Shown here: in pieces, positions 1 through 7,715 of the stretch
Numbering within the stretch: position 1 is the first letter of the stretch
How the letters are laid out: the number at the start of each line of letters is the position of its first letter
NCBI GenBank assembly: GCA_036378535.1
Contig: DASUWH010000032.1
Coordinates: forward strand, 34,952-98,951
Source: Gp1-AA122 sp036378535
Lineage (GTDB): Bacteria > Acidobacteriota > Terriglobia > Terriglobales > Acidobacteriaceae
Length of the DNA: 64,000 nt
Reading direction: 5' to 3'
Made by a program: the position numbers and the translations under genes
Notes under the pieces: model-generated
Told to the model about the DNA's origin: nothing
What the model saw: only the letters and a program-made list of their open reading frames with translations
The model's database searches: none

Positions 1-1077
1 GAGAATGGAACGGAAATGCCACAGGAATAGAACGTGAGCAAGTGTTACGAGAATGATTTCCTCAATCAGCGCGTGCTTGAGAGTATCGGTGGCATGGTAA
101 ATCAGTGTGCTGCGATCATAGAAAGGGACAATGTGAACGTCCTTTGGCAGACCCGGGGTGATCTCGTCGATCTTCCGTTTTACCGCATTGATGACCTCAA
201 GTGCATTGGTCCCGTAGCGGGTTACGACAACGCCGCCGACCGCTTCTTTGCCTCCTTTATCGAGCACTCCCCGGCGGAACTGGGGGCCCAGTTGCACGCT
301 GGCAACGTTACGCACATAAACTGGAGTTCCATTCGTCGCCGAGATCGAAATATCTTCGATGTCCTTGAGTTTCTCGATCAGGCCGAGCCCACGAACTATG
401 TACTCGCTGTTGCTTACTTCCAGCACTTTCGCCCCAACATTGTTGTTGCTGCGCTCCACCGCAGTGAGCACATCACGCATTGGGATGTTGTAGGCCCGCA
501 GCTTCAGTGGATCGACATCGATTTGATATTGCCGAACAAAGCCGCCGATGCTCGCAACCTCAGCCACTCCGGGAACTGAGTTGAGCTGGTATTTGATATA
601 CCAATCCTGGATCGAATGTAAGGTCCCGCTATCGTACGGACCTTCCACCGTGTACCAGAAGACCTGGCCAACGCCAGTCGCGTCTGGCCCCAGCATCGGA
701 GTCACTCCTGCCGGCAAGAAGCTTGAAGCGAGGTTTAGGCGTTCGAGAACACGGGTCCGCGCGAAGTACACGTCCACTTTGTCTTCGAATATCAGATTGA
801 CCATCGAGAAGCCAAAAGCAGAGGACGACCGCACTGTGCGAACGCCGGGGAGGCCCTGCATGTTGACCGTTAGGGGGTAGGTGATCTGATCTTCCACTTC
901 CTGCGGACTTCGGCCGGGCCAATCCGTGAACACGATGACCTGGTTCTCGCTCAGGTCGGGAATGGCGTCAATCGGAGTATGCAACAGTGCCCAATAGCCC
1001 CACCCTGCCAAAACAACGTAGATCGCCAGGATCAACCAGCGATTGCGCATCGAAATTTCAATGATTCTGTTGATCAT
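1..1077 (-). CDS. cusA: CusA/CzcA-like RND heavy-metal efflux pump, N-terminal part (runs off left edge)
   Basis: This is the inner-membrane proton-driven pump of a CusCBA-type tripartite system, which typically exports Cu(I)/Ag(I) or Co/Zn/Cd. The frame is open for 359 codons from an ATG at 1077 to the window edge, and the 3' two thirds are missing. It starts MINRIIEISMRNRW, followed by TM1 and the family motif around PDLSENQVIVFTDWPGRSP. The porter-domain stretch reads VEDQITYPLT, and near the edge an FLWHFRS segment matches the loop after TM2. The start lies 5 bp after the adaptor stop codon, so the gene is co-transcribed with it. The CusA subgroup is favoured by the neighbours and the N-terminal motifs. 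The metal-binding methionines lie outside the window, so the substrate is inferred. Confidence 0.93.
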   Translation of the reverse strand, partial: MINRIIEISMRNRWLILAIYVVLAGWGYWALLHTPIDAIPDLSENQVIVFTDWPGRSPQEVEDQITYPLTVNMQGLPGVRTVRSSSAFGFSMVNLIFEDKVDVYFARTRVLERLNLASSFLPAGVTPMLGPDATGVGQVFWYTVEGPYDSGTLHSIQDWYIKYQLNSVPGVAEVASIGGFVRQYQIDVDPLKLRAYNIPMRDVLTAVERSNNNVGAKVLEVSNSEYIVRGLGLIEKLKDIEDISISATNGTPVYVRNVASVQLGPQFRRGVLDKGGKEAVGGVVVTRYGTNALEVINAVKRKIDEITPGLPKDVHIVPFYDRSTLIYHATDTLKHALIEEIILVTLAHVLFLWHFRSIL

Positions 1078-1082
1078 GGTCG

Positions 1083-2651
1083 TTACTCCGCCTTCAACTG
1101 CGTCCGGTATGTCGCTACCACTTGGCCGTTTCGCTTCGCCTCGACGACCACGTTCCAGGAACCTGCTGTCGCGATATTGCCTTTACCCATGTACATTCCC
1201 TGCGCGTATGGCAGCTTGAAGGTGTTCCGCATCTCCGGCATGCCCATGGCGGGCATCGCCGGCATGATTAATGTCACTGTCACATCCGCATCAGGCACTT
1301 CTTTTCCACTCGCGTCGACAACGCTGACGTGGAACATGTTTTCGCCAATACTCTTGGGTGGGTTCGGCTCGACAGCGAAGGTGATTTTTCCGCGCGGTTT
1401 ATCGGAGTTCTGTCCCGAGCTGGAAGCCGGTGCGTTCTGGTTGTTGTATTCCTTCGATCCGGCGAAGAGCCCGGTCATTCCGCCAGTCAGCCGAGTTTGC
1501 GAATCGATCAGGAAGTTGCCGTTGGTGACCACTTCCTCTCCGGCTTTCAGTCCCGCGAGTACGGGATAACGCTCTTCTGATGGCTCGCCAGTCTGAATTT
1601 CACGGGCCTCGAAAACCCCATCCCCTTTGGCCACGTAAACCAGTTTGCGAGTACCCGTATCAAGCACGGCCGAACGCGGCACAACCATGCCCTCGCGTGC
1701 TCCGGGTGAAATGAATGTCGCGCGGATATACATGCCGGGCCTCAGGCGCATGCCCGGATTTGGAACGTGCACGTGAACTGGGATCGTGCGAGTCTGCGCA
1801 TTGGCTTCCGGTTCAATAAAGTCGACCCGGCCGTGCAGCATCTTGTGGGGCAGTGCATCGGAGGTCACGTCGACCATCTGCCCAGGACGAATTTGTGGAA
1901 GCTGGAACTCGTAAACATCAGCTTTGACCCAGACGGTGCTCAGGTCTGCCACTGTGAAAAGCGGATCGCCCGCATTGACGTACTGCCCCCGCGTAACCTT
2001 GCGCTCAACCACACTTCCGCCGGATGGTGCATACATCGTGACGTGGAGTCCAGCCATGCCAGCCGCTGCAGCTTCAATTTGTTTGTCGCTTACGCCCCAC
2101 AGTTCCAGGCGCCTGCGGCTCGCCGCGACGAGATCATTCGCGTTTTCAAGAGCTTCCTTTTCCGAAGAAGCACGCATGCGTTCGCGGTTCTGCAATGCCA
2201 GCCGATACTCTTCCGCTGAAGCAACGAGGTCTGGGCTGTAGATCTCGGCAACTGCTTGCCCAGCGCGGATGGTTTCTCCGGTGAACTGGACGTAGAGCTT
2301 GTCGATGCGTCCACTGACCCGTGCCGGAACTGTGGCCAATTGCGCTTCGGGCTGCTCGACCCTTCCTACAGATTCCACGGTGGTTGTGATTCGAGCTGTC
2401 ATCACCCTGGCCAACTGCACACCGGCCGCATTGATCTCATCGGCATTCAGCTGCACCGTCGTTCCCGGTTCTGTTCCCACGGGCGCAACCTCATTCTTCT
2501 GAGCAGCCGAGTCAGAGGGTATCTGCCCGTGACTCTGCATGGCAGCTCTTGCGCTCTCTTGCCGGATGAAAAACACCGTCATGACGAAGCCCGCAACCAA
2601 TAGGCCCGCAAGCATTCCAATTAGAAGTAGCTTCTTGTCTCTCGAAGTCAT
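1083..2651 (-). CDS. cusB: CusB-like RND periplasmic adaptor with C-terminal YtkA/FixH-like domain
   Basis: This is the membrane-fusion protein linking the RND pump to the outer-membrane channel. It has 522 residues. An N-terminal signal anchor (about 9-29) is followed by the CusB barrel-sandwich/hairpin core, with landmarks such as GRVEQPEAQLATVPARVSGRI and a beta-barrel segment ending RPGMYIRATF. A Ser/Asn/Gln linker near residue 410 leads to a C-terminal domain of about 100 residues. Its MPAMPAMGMPEM stretch and GxWNVVVEAKRNG motif resemble YtkA/FixH-like domains. The ATG overlaps the TAA of the upstream gene by one base, which implies translational coupling. The methionine-rich segment could bind Cu(I)/Ag(I), but that is an inference. 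The fused tail is unusual compared with classical CusB of about 400 residues. Confidence 0.93.
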   Translation of the reverse strand: MTSRDKKLLLIGMLAGLLVAGFVMTVFFIRQESARAAMQSHGQIPSDSAAQKNEVAPVGTEPGTTVQLNADEINAAGVQLARVMTARITTTVESVGRVEQPEAQLATVPARVSGRIDKLYVQFTGETIRAGQAVAEIYSPDLVASAEEYRLALQNRERMRASSEKEALENANDLVAASRRRLELWGVSDKQIEAAAAGMAGLHVTMYAPSGGSVVERKVTRGQYVNAGDPLFTVADLSTVWVKADVYEFQLPQIRPGQMVDVTSDALPHKMLHGRVDFIEPEANAQTRTIPVHVHVPNPGMRLRPGMYIRATFISPGAREGMVVPRSAVLDTGTRKLVYVAKGDGVFEAREIQTGEPSEERYPVLAGLKAGEEVVTNGNFLIDSQTRLTGGMTGLFAGSKEYNNQNAPASSSGQNSDKPRGKITFAVEPNPPKSIGENMFHVSVVDASGKEVPDADVTVTLIMPAMPAMGMPEMRNTFKLPYAQGMYMGKGNIATAGSWNVVVEAKRNGQVVATYRTQLKAE

Positions 2652-3952
2652 TACTTCACCTCCGCAACAGGAGTGCCCGTCGATGTAATCGGTAGAGGAG
2701 CACCGATCGCGCGTTCGAGTTCGGCAATGCGGGTATCAAAATTGGCCGCAGCTTTGAAGTACGAACTCTCTACGTCTAGCAGCATGTTTTGACTGTCGAC
2801 CAGATTGAGGAAGTCGGTGCGATCCTGCTGATATGCGGCGGCTGCCGACTTGAGGGCCGCTTCAGCCTGAGGACGCAACGTGTCGCGGTACAGTTTCAAG
2901 CTCCGCTCCGCCGCACGAGCCCGGATGAGCGATTGCTGTATTTCAAGGAACGCGGCATTTATCTGCGCACTCTGCTCTGATCGCACAACCTGTACCGCGG
3001 CTTGCGCTTCTTTGATCTCGCTGTCATGCTTGCGTCGATTCAGCCACGGTAAGCTGACCGTGACTTCAGCCATATAGTTATTGCGAAACAGGGATCCCTC
3101 CGGCATCAGCATGTAACCGCCGGCAACCGTGAAATCTGGCGCGTATGCCTTGCGTGCGAGCGCAACTTGAGCGTCGGACACATTGCCTGTTGCAGCTATG
3201 ACCTTCAACTCAGGACGACTCTCAAGCGCGATGCGTTCGAGGTCCTCGAGCTGCGGCAATACTCGTGTCATTCCGTACTCACCAGTCACTTCGAGCGGAG
3301 TGCCGGGGTCCCTACCCATGAGAGTATTGAGTTCTGCACGAGCTGATTCTTCTTGCTCATCTAACATCACCAGGTGATCAGCGAGCCGCGTTATCGCAAT
3401 CTGCGCTTTAACAACGTCCTGCTGGGGAACACGTCCGACTGTATATTTCACTGTCGCCGATTGCAGTGCTTGCTTGGACAATTCCATTTGCTGATCGTGA
3501 ATCCGGTGCTCGTCGGTAGAACGAAGGAGATCGAAGTATGCCTTTCGGATTCTGACGCCAATCTCGCGTCTCACCACTTCGATCTGGGTCTCGCTCTCGG
3601 CGGCTTGCCGATTCGCAACCTCAGTTCGGGCCGCACGCTTCCCCGGACCGGGCAGAGTCTGTTGATACATCACCATGTGCTGCGCCTGGTTCCAATCCCA
3701 CGGCCTGTGAAGAGGCGTTCCCCAGTTGCGGTACATGAGCATGGGATCATCGAGTGCGCCTGCCGCACGCCGACGGGCCTGCGCCACAGCAACGCGGGCC
3801 TCAACAGAACGGATCTCCGGATTGTTGGCCATCGCCTGTCGCTCGACCTCTTCGAGCGTCATGGCATGGGTATGCGACGAGTGCATGGCCCCAGTTGACT
3901 GTCCGAACGAAAGAACAGAAATGAGTACTACTGCTATGAATGCGGATCTCAC
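2651..3952 (-). CDS. TolC/CusC-like outer-membrane efflux protein
   Basis: This is the outer-membrane channel of the tripartite metal efflux system. I chose the GTG at 3952 because a GGAGGGAAGG ribosome-binding site sits just upstream and a clean signal peptide follows (MRSAFIAVVLISVLSFG). A TTG at 3994 would add 14 residues without a visible ribosome-binding site. The 433-residue product has two OEP repeats of long alpha-helical coiled coil. Family signatures include LEEVERQAMANNPEIRS near the mature N-terminus and the second repeat starting LERIALESRPELK. The His-rich stretch HSSHTHAM right after the signal peptide may be metal-related. The stop overlaps the adaptor start (TAATG). Confidence 0.92.
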   Translation of the reverse strand: MRSAFIAVVLISVLSFGQSTGAMHSSHTHAMTLEEVERQAMANNPEIRSVEARVAVAQARRRAAGALDDPMLMYRNWGTPLHRPWDWNQAQHMVMYQQTLPGPGKRAARTEVANRQAAESETQIEVVRREIGVRIRKAYFDLLRSTDEHRIHDQQMELSKQALQSATVKYTVGRVPQQDVVKAQIAITRLADHLVMLDEQEESARAELNTLMGRDPGTPLEVTGEYGMTRVLPQLEDLERIALESRPELKVIAATGNVSDAQVALARKAYAPDFTVAGGYMLMPEGSLFRNNYMAEVTVSLPWLNRRKHDSEIKEAQAAVQVVRSEQSAQINAAFLEIQQSLIRARAAERSLKLYRDTLRPQAEAALKSAAAAYQQDRTDFLNLVDSQNMLLDVESSYFKAAANFDTRIAELERAIGAPLPITSTGTPVAEVK

Positions 3953-4046
3953 CTTCCCTCCAAATCCCGTTTGGCGCGCGAGGCACGGGAACAAAGAAGT
4001 TCACAAACAGACGCTATCGCCTGCAGCGAGCATGAAGGGACATGAG

Positions 4047-4376
4047 CTAAATTCTCAGAATGGAGCTACAGCCGGGTGGAGGTATGCCGAGATTCGGAGT
4101 CTCGATGGGTACAGCGTGAGGCGTCAATTCCGCTGGATCGCCCGTCATGAACATTGCTGCGGCGATAATCGGCACGGGAATATCAATGCTGCGCGCCGTG
4201 ATGGCCGGGAAATAAACACAGCAACGAGCGAGTACAGCGGTTTGCGGTTTCTCCTGCGGGCAGCAGCCATGCGTATTGGCGTTCTGCGCAATGTAAATAA
4301 GACATGCCAGAGCCGGAGCCGCCGCGATAGCAAAGATCAACGCGGATGCGATTCCGAGTTTAGCCCTACTGAACAT
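4047..4376 (-). CDS. Small Cys-rich secreted protein at head of metal-efflux operon
   Basis: A 109-residue protein with a signal peptide (about residues 1-24, ending APALA) is followed by a Cys-containing region with two Cys-Cys pairs (THGCCPQ and ARCCVY) and a Pro-rich tail. I do not recognise a named domain. Short secreted proteins with Cys pairs commonly precede Cus-like operons in Acidobacteria, so a periplasmic metal-sensing or metal-carrying role is plausible but unproven. It lies 94 bp upstream of the TolC-like GTG on the same strand and is probably the first gene of the transcript. The CRP-like palindrome at 4415-4430 sits 39 bp upstream of its ATG. The ribosome-binding site is weak. 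Confidence 0.6.
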   Translation of the reverse strand: MFSRAKLGIASALIFAIAAAPALACLIYIAQNANTHGCCPQEKPQTAVLARCCVYFPAITARSIDIPVPIIAAAMFMTGDPAELTPHAVPIETPNLGIPPPGCSSILRI

Positions 4377-4941
4377 GTCAACTTGTAATGATCTCCTATA
4401 TTGTAACGTCTGGCTGTGATCACGATCACACGTTAAAAATCAACCCATCCCGCGCTATTCGCTGATACAGGAAGCCGAAGTCTTGAAATTGCATTTTGCG
4501 CCGCAGGAGAAGTGATAGCCTTTCGTGCACAGCTAGGTATTCTGAGCAGTCACCTGGGCCTCCTTTTCCTTTCAGCACCTGATTTCGCGCCGTTCATAGG
4601 AGACGCTGAACCTGCAGTTTCATTACACTCGTTTCTCAAAGAATTATGAGACTAGGTCCCGTTCAGATGGACCTCTCGCGCTTTACATCGCGACGCGCGT
4701 GCAGACCGGAAGGAAGACGGACTACCCCGCTACACTGGATGCTGACAAAGAATGTGGCATAGAGTCCGATCAGCCTCGTTTAGCTCAATTGGGCTTTACC
4801 CGCCTCACCAACGACTCATCATCGAAAAAGTGATTTGTAACGAAAAACACCCCTCCGCACTCAATCAGAAAGACATCTAAAAACAGGGCCCCGATTTGCA
4901 AGGTGCAAGACCAGAGCGCTCATTGAGGGGGTGAATGCGAT
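4377..4941. other. Divergent intergenic region between metal-efflux operon and transaldolase
   Basis: These 565 bp carry no ORF I can support. The left end holds the operator-like palindrome at 4415-4430 and probably the promoter of the minus-strand efflux operon. The right end holds the leader of the transaldolase gene, with a GAGGGGGTG ribosome-binding site near 4925. No tRNA, hairpin terminator or repeat was seen in between. Confidence 0.5.
4415..4430. promoter_or_regulatory. CRP/FNR-type palindromic operator
   Basis: The sequence TGTGATCACGATCACA has perfect 7-bp inverted arms around a 2-bp centre. It matches the TGTGA-N6-TCACA consensus of the CRP/FNR superfamily exactly. It lies 39 bp upstream of the ATG of the first gene in the efflux operon. 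The palindrome is a direct observation. The identity of the regulator is inferred. Confidence 0.5.
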
Positions 4942-5826
4942 ATGCAAGGAAACAAGCCAGGAACAAAGATTCTCGTGGACGGTGGTGACCCCGCGGAAAC
5001 TGTACGCGTAAAGAAACTGATTGGTTTCGTCGACGGGCAAACTACGAACCCAACCCTGATCGCTAAAAATCCCGAGGTGCAACAACTGCTCAAGTCCGGT
5101 CATCGTCTGAGCACCGAAGAGCAGAAACAAGAGTACAAGAAGATCGTACAGAAGATATCTCCAGTGGTCGGGGACGCAGGAGTTTCTATTGAGGTCTTCG
5201 CCGATCTGAATACGACTGCCGAGCAGATGCTCGCCCAGGGACAAGAAATGTTCTCCTGGATTGCCAATGCTTATATCAAATACCCATGTACCCATGAAGG
5301 CATAAGGGCAGCACATGTTTCGGTCAAGAAGGGTATCCGCGTCAACATGACATTGTGCTTTTCGCAAGACCAGGCCGCAGCCGTATATTCAGCGACAAGA
5401 GGTGCGAAGGATCCGGTTTATGTCTCGCCGTTTATAGGCAGACTCGACGATCATGGCCAGAATGGAATGGACGTTGTCGAAAACATCCTCAAAATGTATG
5501 GAGCGGGAGATCATCACGTGCGCGTCCTGGCAGCGAGCATACGGCACGTCGACCATCTACTCTGCTCATTCGCGTTGCATGCGGAACTGGCGACTGTGCC
5601 TGCCGGAGTCTTGGAAGAGTGGGCCGCTAAGGGCACTCCTTTGCCAGGCGATAGCTTTGTCTATCGCGCAAAGGATTCGAAAGGAAACCCCCTGAAGCCC
5701 ATTGAATACAAGGAACTGGATCTCAATGCTCCGTGGGAGAGTTTTGATCTTCGCCACGAACTGACGACGAAAGGAATTCAGAAATTCGTTGCGGACTATG
5801 AAAGCACGTTGCGTAAAACGGCCTGA
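4942..5826 (+). CDS. Transaldolase family protein
   Basis: A 294-residue TIM-barrel enzyme of the transaldolase family, which transfers dihydroxyacetone units in the pentose phosphate pathway or acts as a related aldolase. Motifs include FVDGQTTNPTLIAKNP near residue 28 (the T-T-N-P signature), SIEVFADL around 85, the Schiff-base lysine K113 in YIKYPCTHEGI, NMTLCFSQDQA around 135 and VSPFIGRLDDHG around 155. The start is supported by a GAGGGGGTG ribosome-binding site. The lysine context differs from the TalB type (K-x-A-S-T-W-E-G), so substrate specificity may differ. It is followed after 38 bp by a flavoprotein reductase and may share its transcript. Confidence 0.9.
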   Translation: MQGNKPGTKILVDGGDPAETVRVKKLIGFVDGQTTNPTLIAKNPEVQQLLKSGHRLSTEEQKQEYKKIVQKISPVVGDAGVSIEVFADLNTTAEQMLAQGQEMFSWIANAYIKYPCTHEGIRAAHVSVKKGIRVNMTLCFSQDQAAAVYSATRGAKDPVYVSPFIGRLDDHGQNGMDVVENILKMYGAGDHHVRVLAASIRHVDHLLCSFALHAELATVPAGVLEEWAAKGTPLPGDSFVYRAKDSKGNPLKPIEYKELDLNAPWESFDLRHELTTKGIQKFVADYESTLRKTA

Positions 5827-5864
5827 CACGTTAGATCTGAAAGCGGAGTAACGGAAAGAGGGCA

Positions 5865-7094
5865 ATGGAGAAACTGAAATACATCATTTTAGGTGGCGGC
5901 ATGGTTGCCGGTTATGCTGCCAAAGAATTAGCCAGTCGCGACCTGAAGTCCGGAGAACTGGCGATCATTTCGGCCGATACTGCATTGCCCTATGAGCGTC
6001 CGCCTCTTTCAAAGGGTTTCCTCTCGGGTAAAGACGATGAGACGACCATTCTCATCAATGGCGCGGATTGGTATCGGGAACACGGCATCGAAGTGCGACT
6101 CGATACAGTCATCGAGGGCCTCGATCCAAATACAAGGCGATTGCGCAGCAACTCGGGAGAGGAATTTGAGTGCCAGCATCTGCTTGTAGCCACGGGTGCT
6201 CGAGCACGAAAACTCGATCTGCCGGGAAATGACCTCAAAAATGTTTTCTATCTTCGCTCAATCAGGGATTCCGAAACGATACGATCCAAAGGCGCAAGTG
6301 CCAAAGAGGCGGTCATCATTGGCGGTGGGTTTATCGGTATGGAAGTGGCGTCAGTATTGTCCCAGAAGAATATCCACACCACGTTGGTGATTCGGGAGGA
6401 CCGAGTCTGGAGCCGTGTCTTCACGCCAATCATGTCAGCTTTCTTTGAACAGTATTACGCGTCTCGAGGGGTGGGCATCGTGAAGGAGGCGCAGGTAGCA
6501 TCATTTCAAGGAAAGGGTGCGGTTCAAGCACTGCTCCTCGGCGATGGCAAGAAGATTTCGTGCGATCTGGTGGTTGTAGGGATAGGTGCGGTTCCGGTTA
6601 CGGAGCCAGTGGAGAAAACCGGAGTCACCCTGGCGAACGGCATCGTCGTGAACGAATATCTCGAATCCAACCGGACAGGTGTCTACGCGGCCGGCGACGT
6701 TGCAAACTATCCTGACAGTGTTTTTGGGAAGCGGCGACGTGCGGAGCATTGGGACAACGCTGTTTCTCAAGGTCAACATTGGGCGCGGGTTGCTCTCGGT
6801 GACCGGCAGGCCTTTGTGCATGTTCCGTATTTCTTCTCCGACGTTTTCGATCTCTCATATGAACTGTGGGGCGACCCGGCAGACGCGCACGAAATCGTGG
6901 TTCGTGGAGATTCAAATACGCCCAGCTTTAGTGTTTGGTGGCTTAAACACAGCCGCGTCGCGGCAGTGTTTGTCATGAATCGTCCCGACGAAGAACGACA
7001 GGTAGCACCTGAATGGATCAAGTCGCACCAAACCGTCTCCCGGGAGCAGCTATCGGACCAAAAACGATCGATTCGTGAAGCTATACCTGGTTAA
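5865..7094 (+). CDS. FAD-dependent NAD(P)H ferredoxin-reductase-like oxidoreductase
   Basis: A 409-residue two-dinucleotide-domain flavoprotein of the pyridine nucleotide-disulphide oxidoreductase superfamily, resembling rhodocoxin/putidaredoxin reductases and AIF. The N-terminal FAD site ILGGGMVAGYAA is at 8-19, with YERPPLSKGF near 43 and ATGARARKL near 110. The NAD(P) site IIGGGFIGMEVA lies near 147, and the second FAD motif VYAAGDVANYPD near 272. There is no redox-active CxxC pair, so it is not a disulphide reductase. A reductase-type C-terminal domain follows. The start has an AGAGGG ribosome-binding site. No ferredoxin or P450 partner is visible nearby, so the electron acceptor is unknown. 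Confidence 0.88.
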   Translation: MEKLKYIILGGGMVAGYAAKELASRDLKSGELAIISADTALPYERPPLSKGFLSGKDDETTILINGADWYREHGIEVRLDTVIEGLDPNTRRLRSNSGEEFECQHLLVATGARARKLDLPGNDLKNVFYLRSIRDSETIRSKGASAKEAVIIGGGFIGMEVASVLSQKNIHTTLVIREDRVWSRVFTPIMSAFFEQYYASRGVGIVKEAQVASFQGKGAVQALLLGDGKKISCDLVVVGIGAVPVTEPVEKTGVTLANGIVVNEYLESNRTGVYAAGDVANYPDSVFGKRRRAEHWDNAVSQGQHWARVALGDRQAFVHVPYFFSDVFDLSYELWGDPADAHEIVVRGDSNTPSFSVWWLKHSRVAAVFVMNRPDEERQVAPEWIKSHQTVSREQLSDQKRSIREAIPG

Positions 7095-7311
7095 GAACTG
7101 CGCCGAGTTGATGGCTACATTAAGTCACTGGCCAGTTGGCAACAGGATGACCCCCGCGTTTGCGAAAGTATCAAGCGACCAACTGCCGTATTTCATCCTG
7201 GGCGTCTGCGCCCTATTGTGAACCAAAGATCATCTCCATGAAGTGGCTTGCCTTGCGCATAACAAGGCACATCTAGGCCGTTATCTTCTGCATGAGAAGA
7301 TGAAAAGTAGA

Positions 7312-7333
7312 TATTACACCGTCGATTGTAGTA
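7312..7333. promoter_or_regulatory. BlaI/MecI-like dyad operator
   Basis: TATTACA (7312-7318) and TGTAGTA (7327-7333) form an inverted repeat with one mismatched pair and an 8-bp spacer. BlaI/MecI/CopY repressors bind TACA/TGTA dyads, and the next gene begins like a BlaI protein. The site ends 25 bp before that ATG, which suits autoregulation. The arm spacing differs from classical sites, so confidence is limited. Confidence 0.4.
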
Positions 7334-7358
7334 GTATTGCCGGATTAAGTAGGAGATC

Positions 7359-7577
7359 ATGAACAAACCGCGCCTTTCGAAAGTCGAGACTCGCATTCTG
7401 GAGCAGTATTGGAAATTGGGGACCGCTTCCGTGCGCGAATTCTTGGAAAGAGGACGAACAAATTCTCCGATCTGGTCGTGGTTTCGGGAGACCCATAGCC
7501 GACATCACGCAATTGGAAACGTTTGGTTCGTGATGAAGGATGGGAAAATTATGAGGAACGAGCTGGGGAATCGATAA
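7359..7577 (+). CDS. Short BlaI/MecI-like winged-helix regulator, truncated or decayed
   Basis: A 72-residue product with a good AGGAG ribosome-binding site. Residues 1-30 (MNKPRLSKVETRILEQYWKL, then ASVREFLE) look like the start of the BlaI/MecI/CopY DNA-binding domain: L-S/T-K-x-E-x-x-I-L, then W-x-x-G-x-x-S-V-R-E. After residue 32 the usual recognition helix and wing (A-Y-T-T-V-x-T, YRLExKG, R) are not seen in this or the other two frames. Normal family members have about 120-140 residues and a dimerisation domain. This is either a decayed copy or a shortened protein. A blaR-type metalloprotease partner is absent. Confidence 0.45.
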   Translation: MNKPRLSKVETRILEQYWKLGTASVREFLERGRTNSPIWSWFRETHSRHHAIGNVWFVMKDGKIMRNELGNR

Positions 7578-7715
7578 ATGGTCGCGTCCACTTCGTCACG
7601 CCTTGCGAGCTGAGATTGGACGACGATTACCGAAGTGCAGAACGGATCTCAAGGGACTGCTGAAAATTGAGGAAAACTCAGACCTGTTTCTTTTCATGAA
7701 TAAAGAGAGGGGCAA

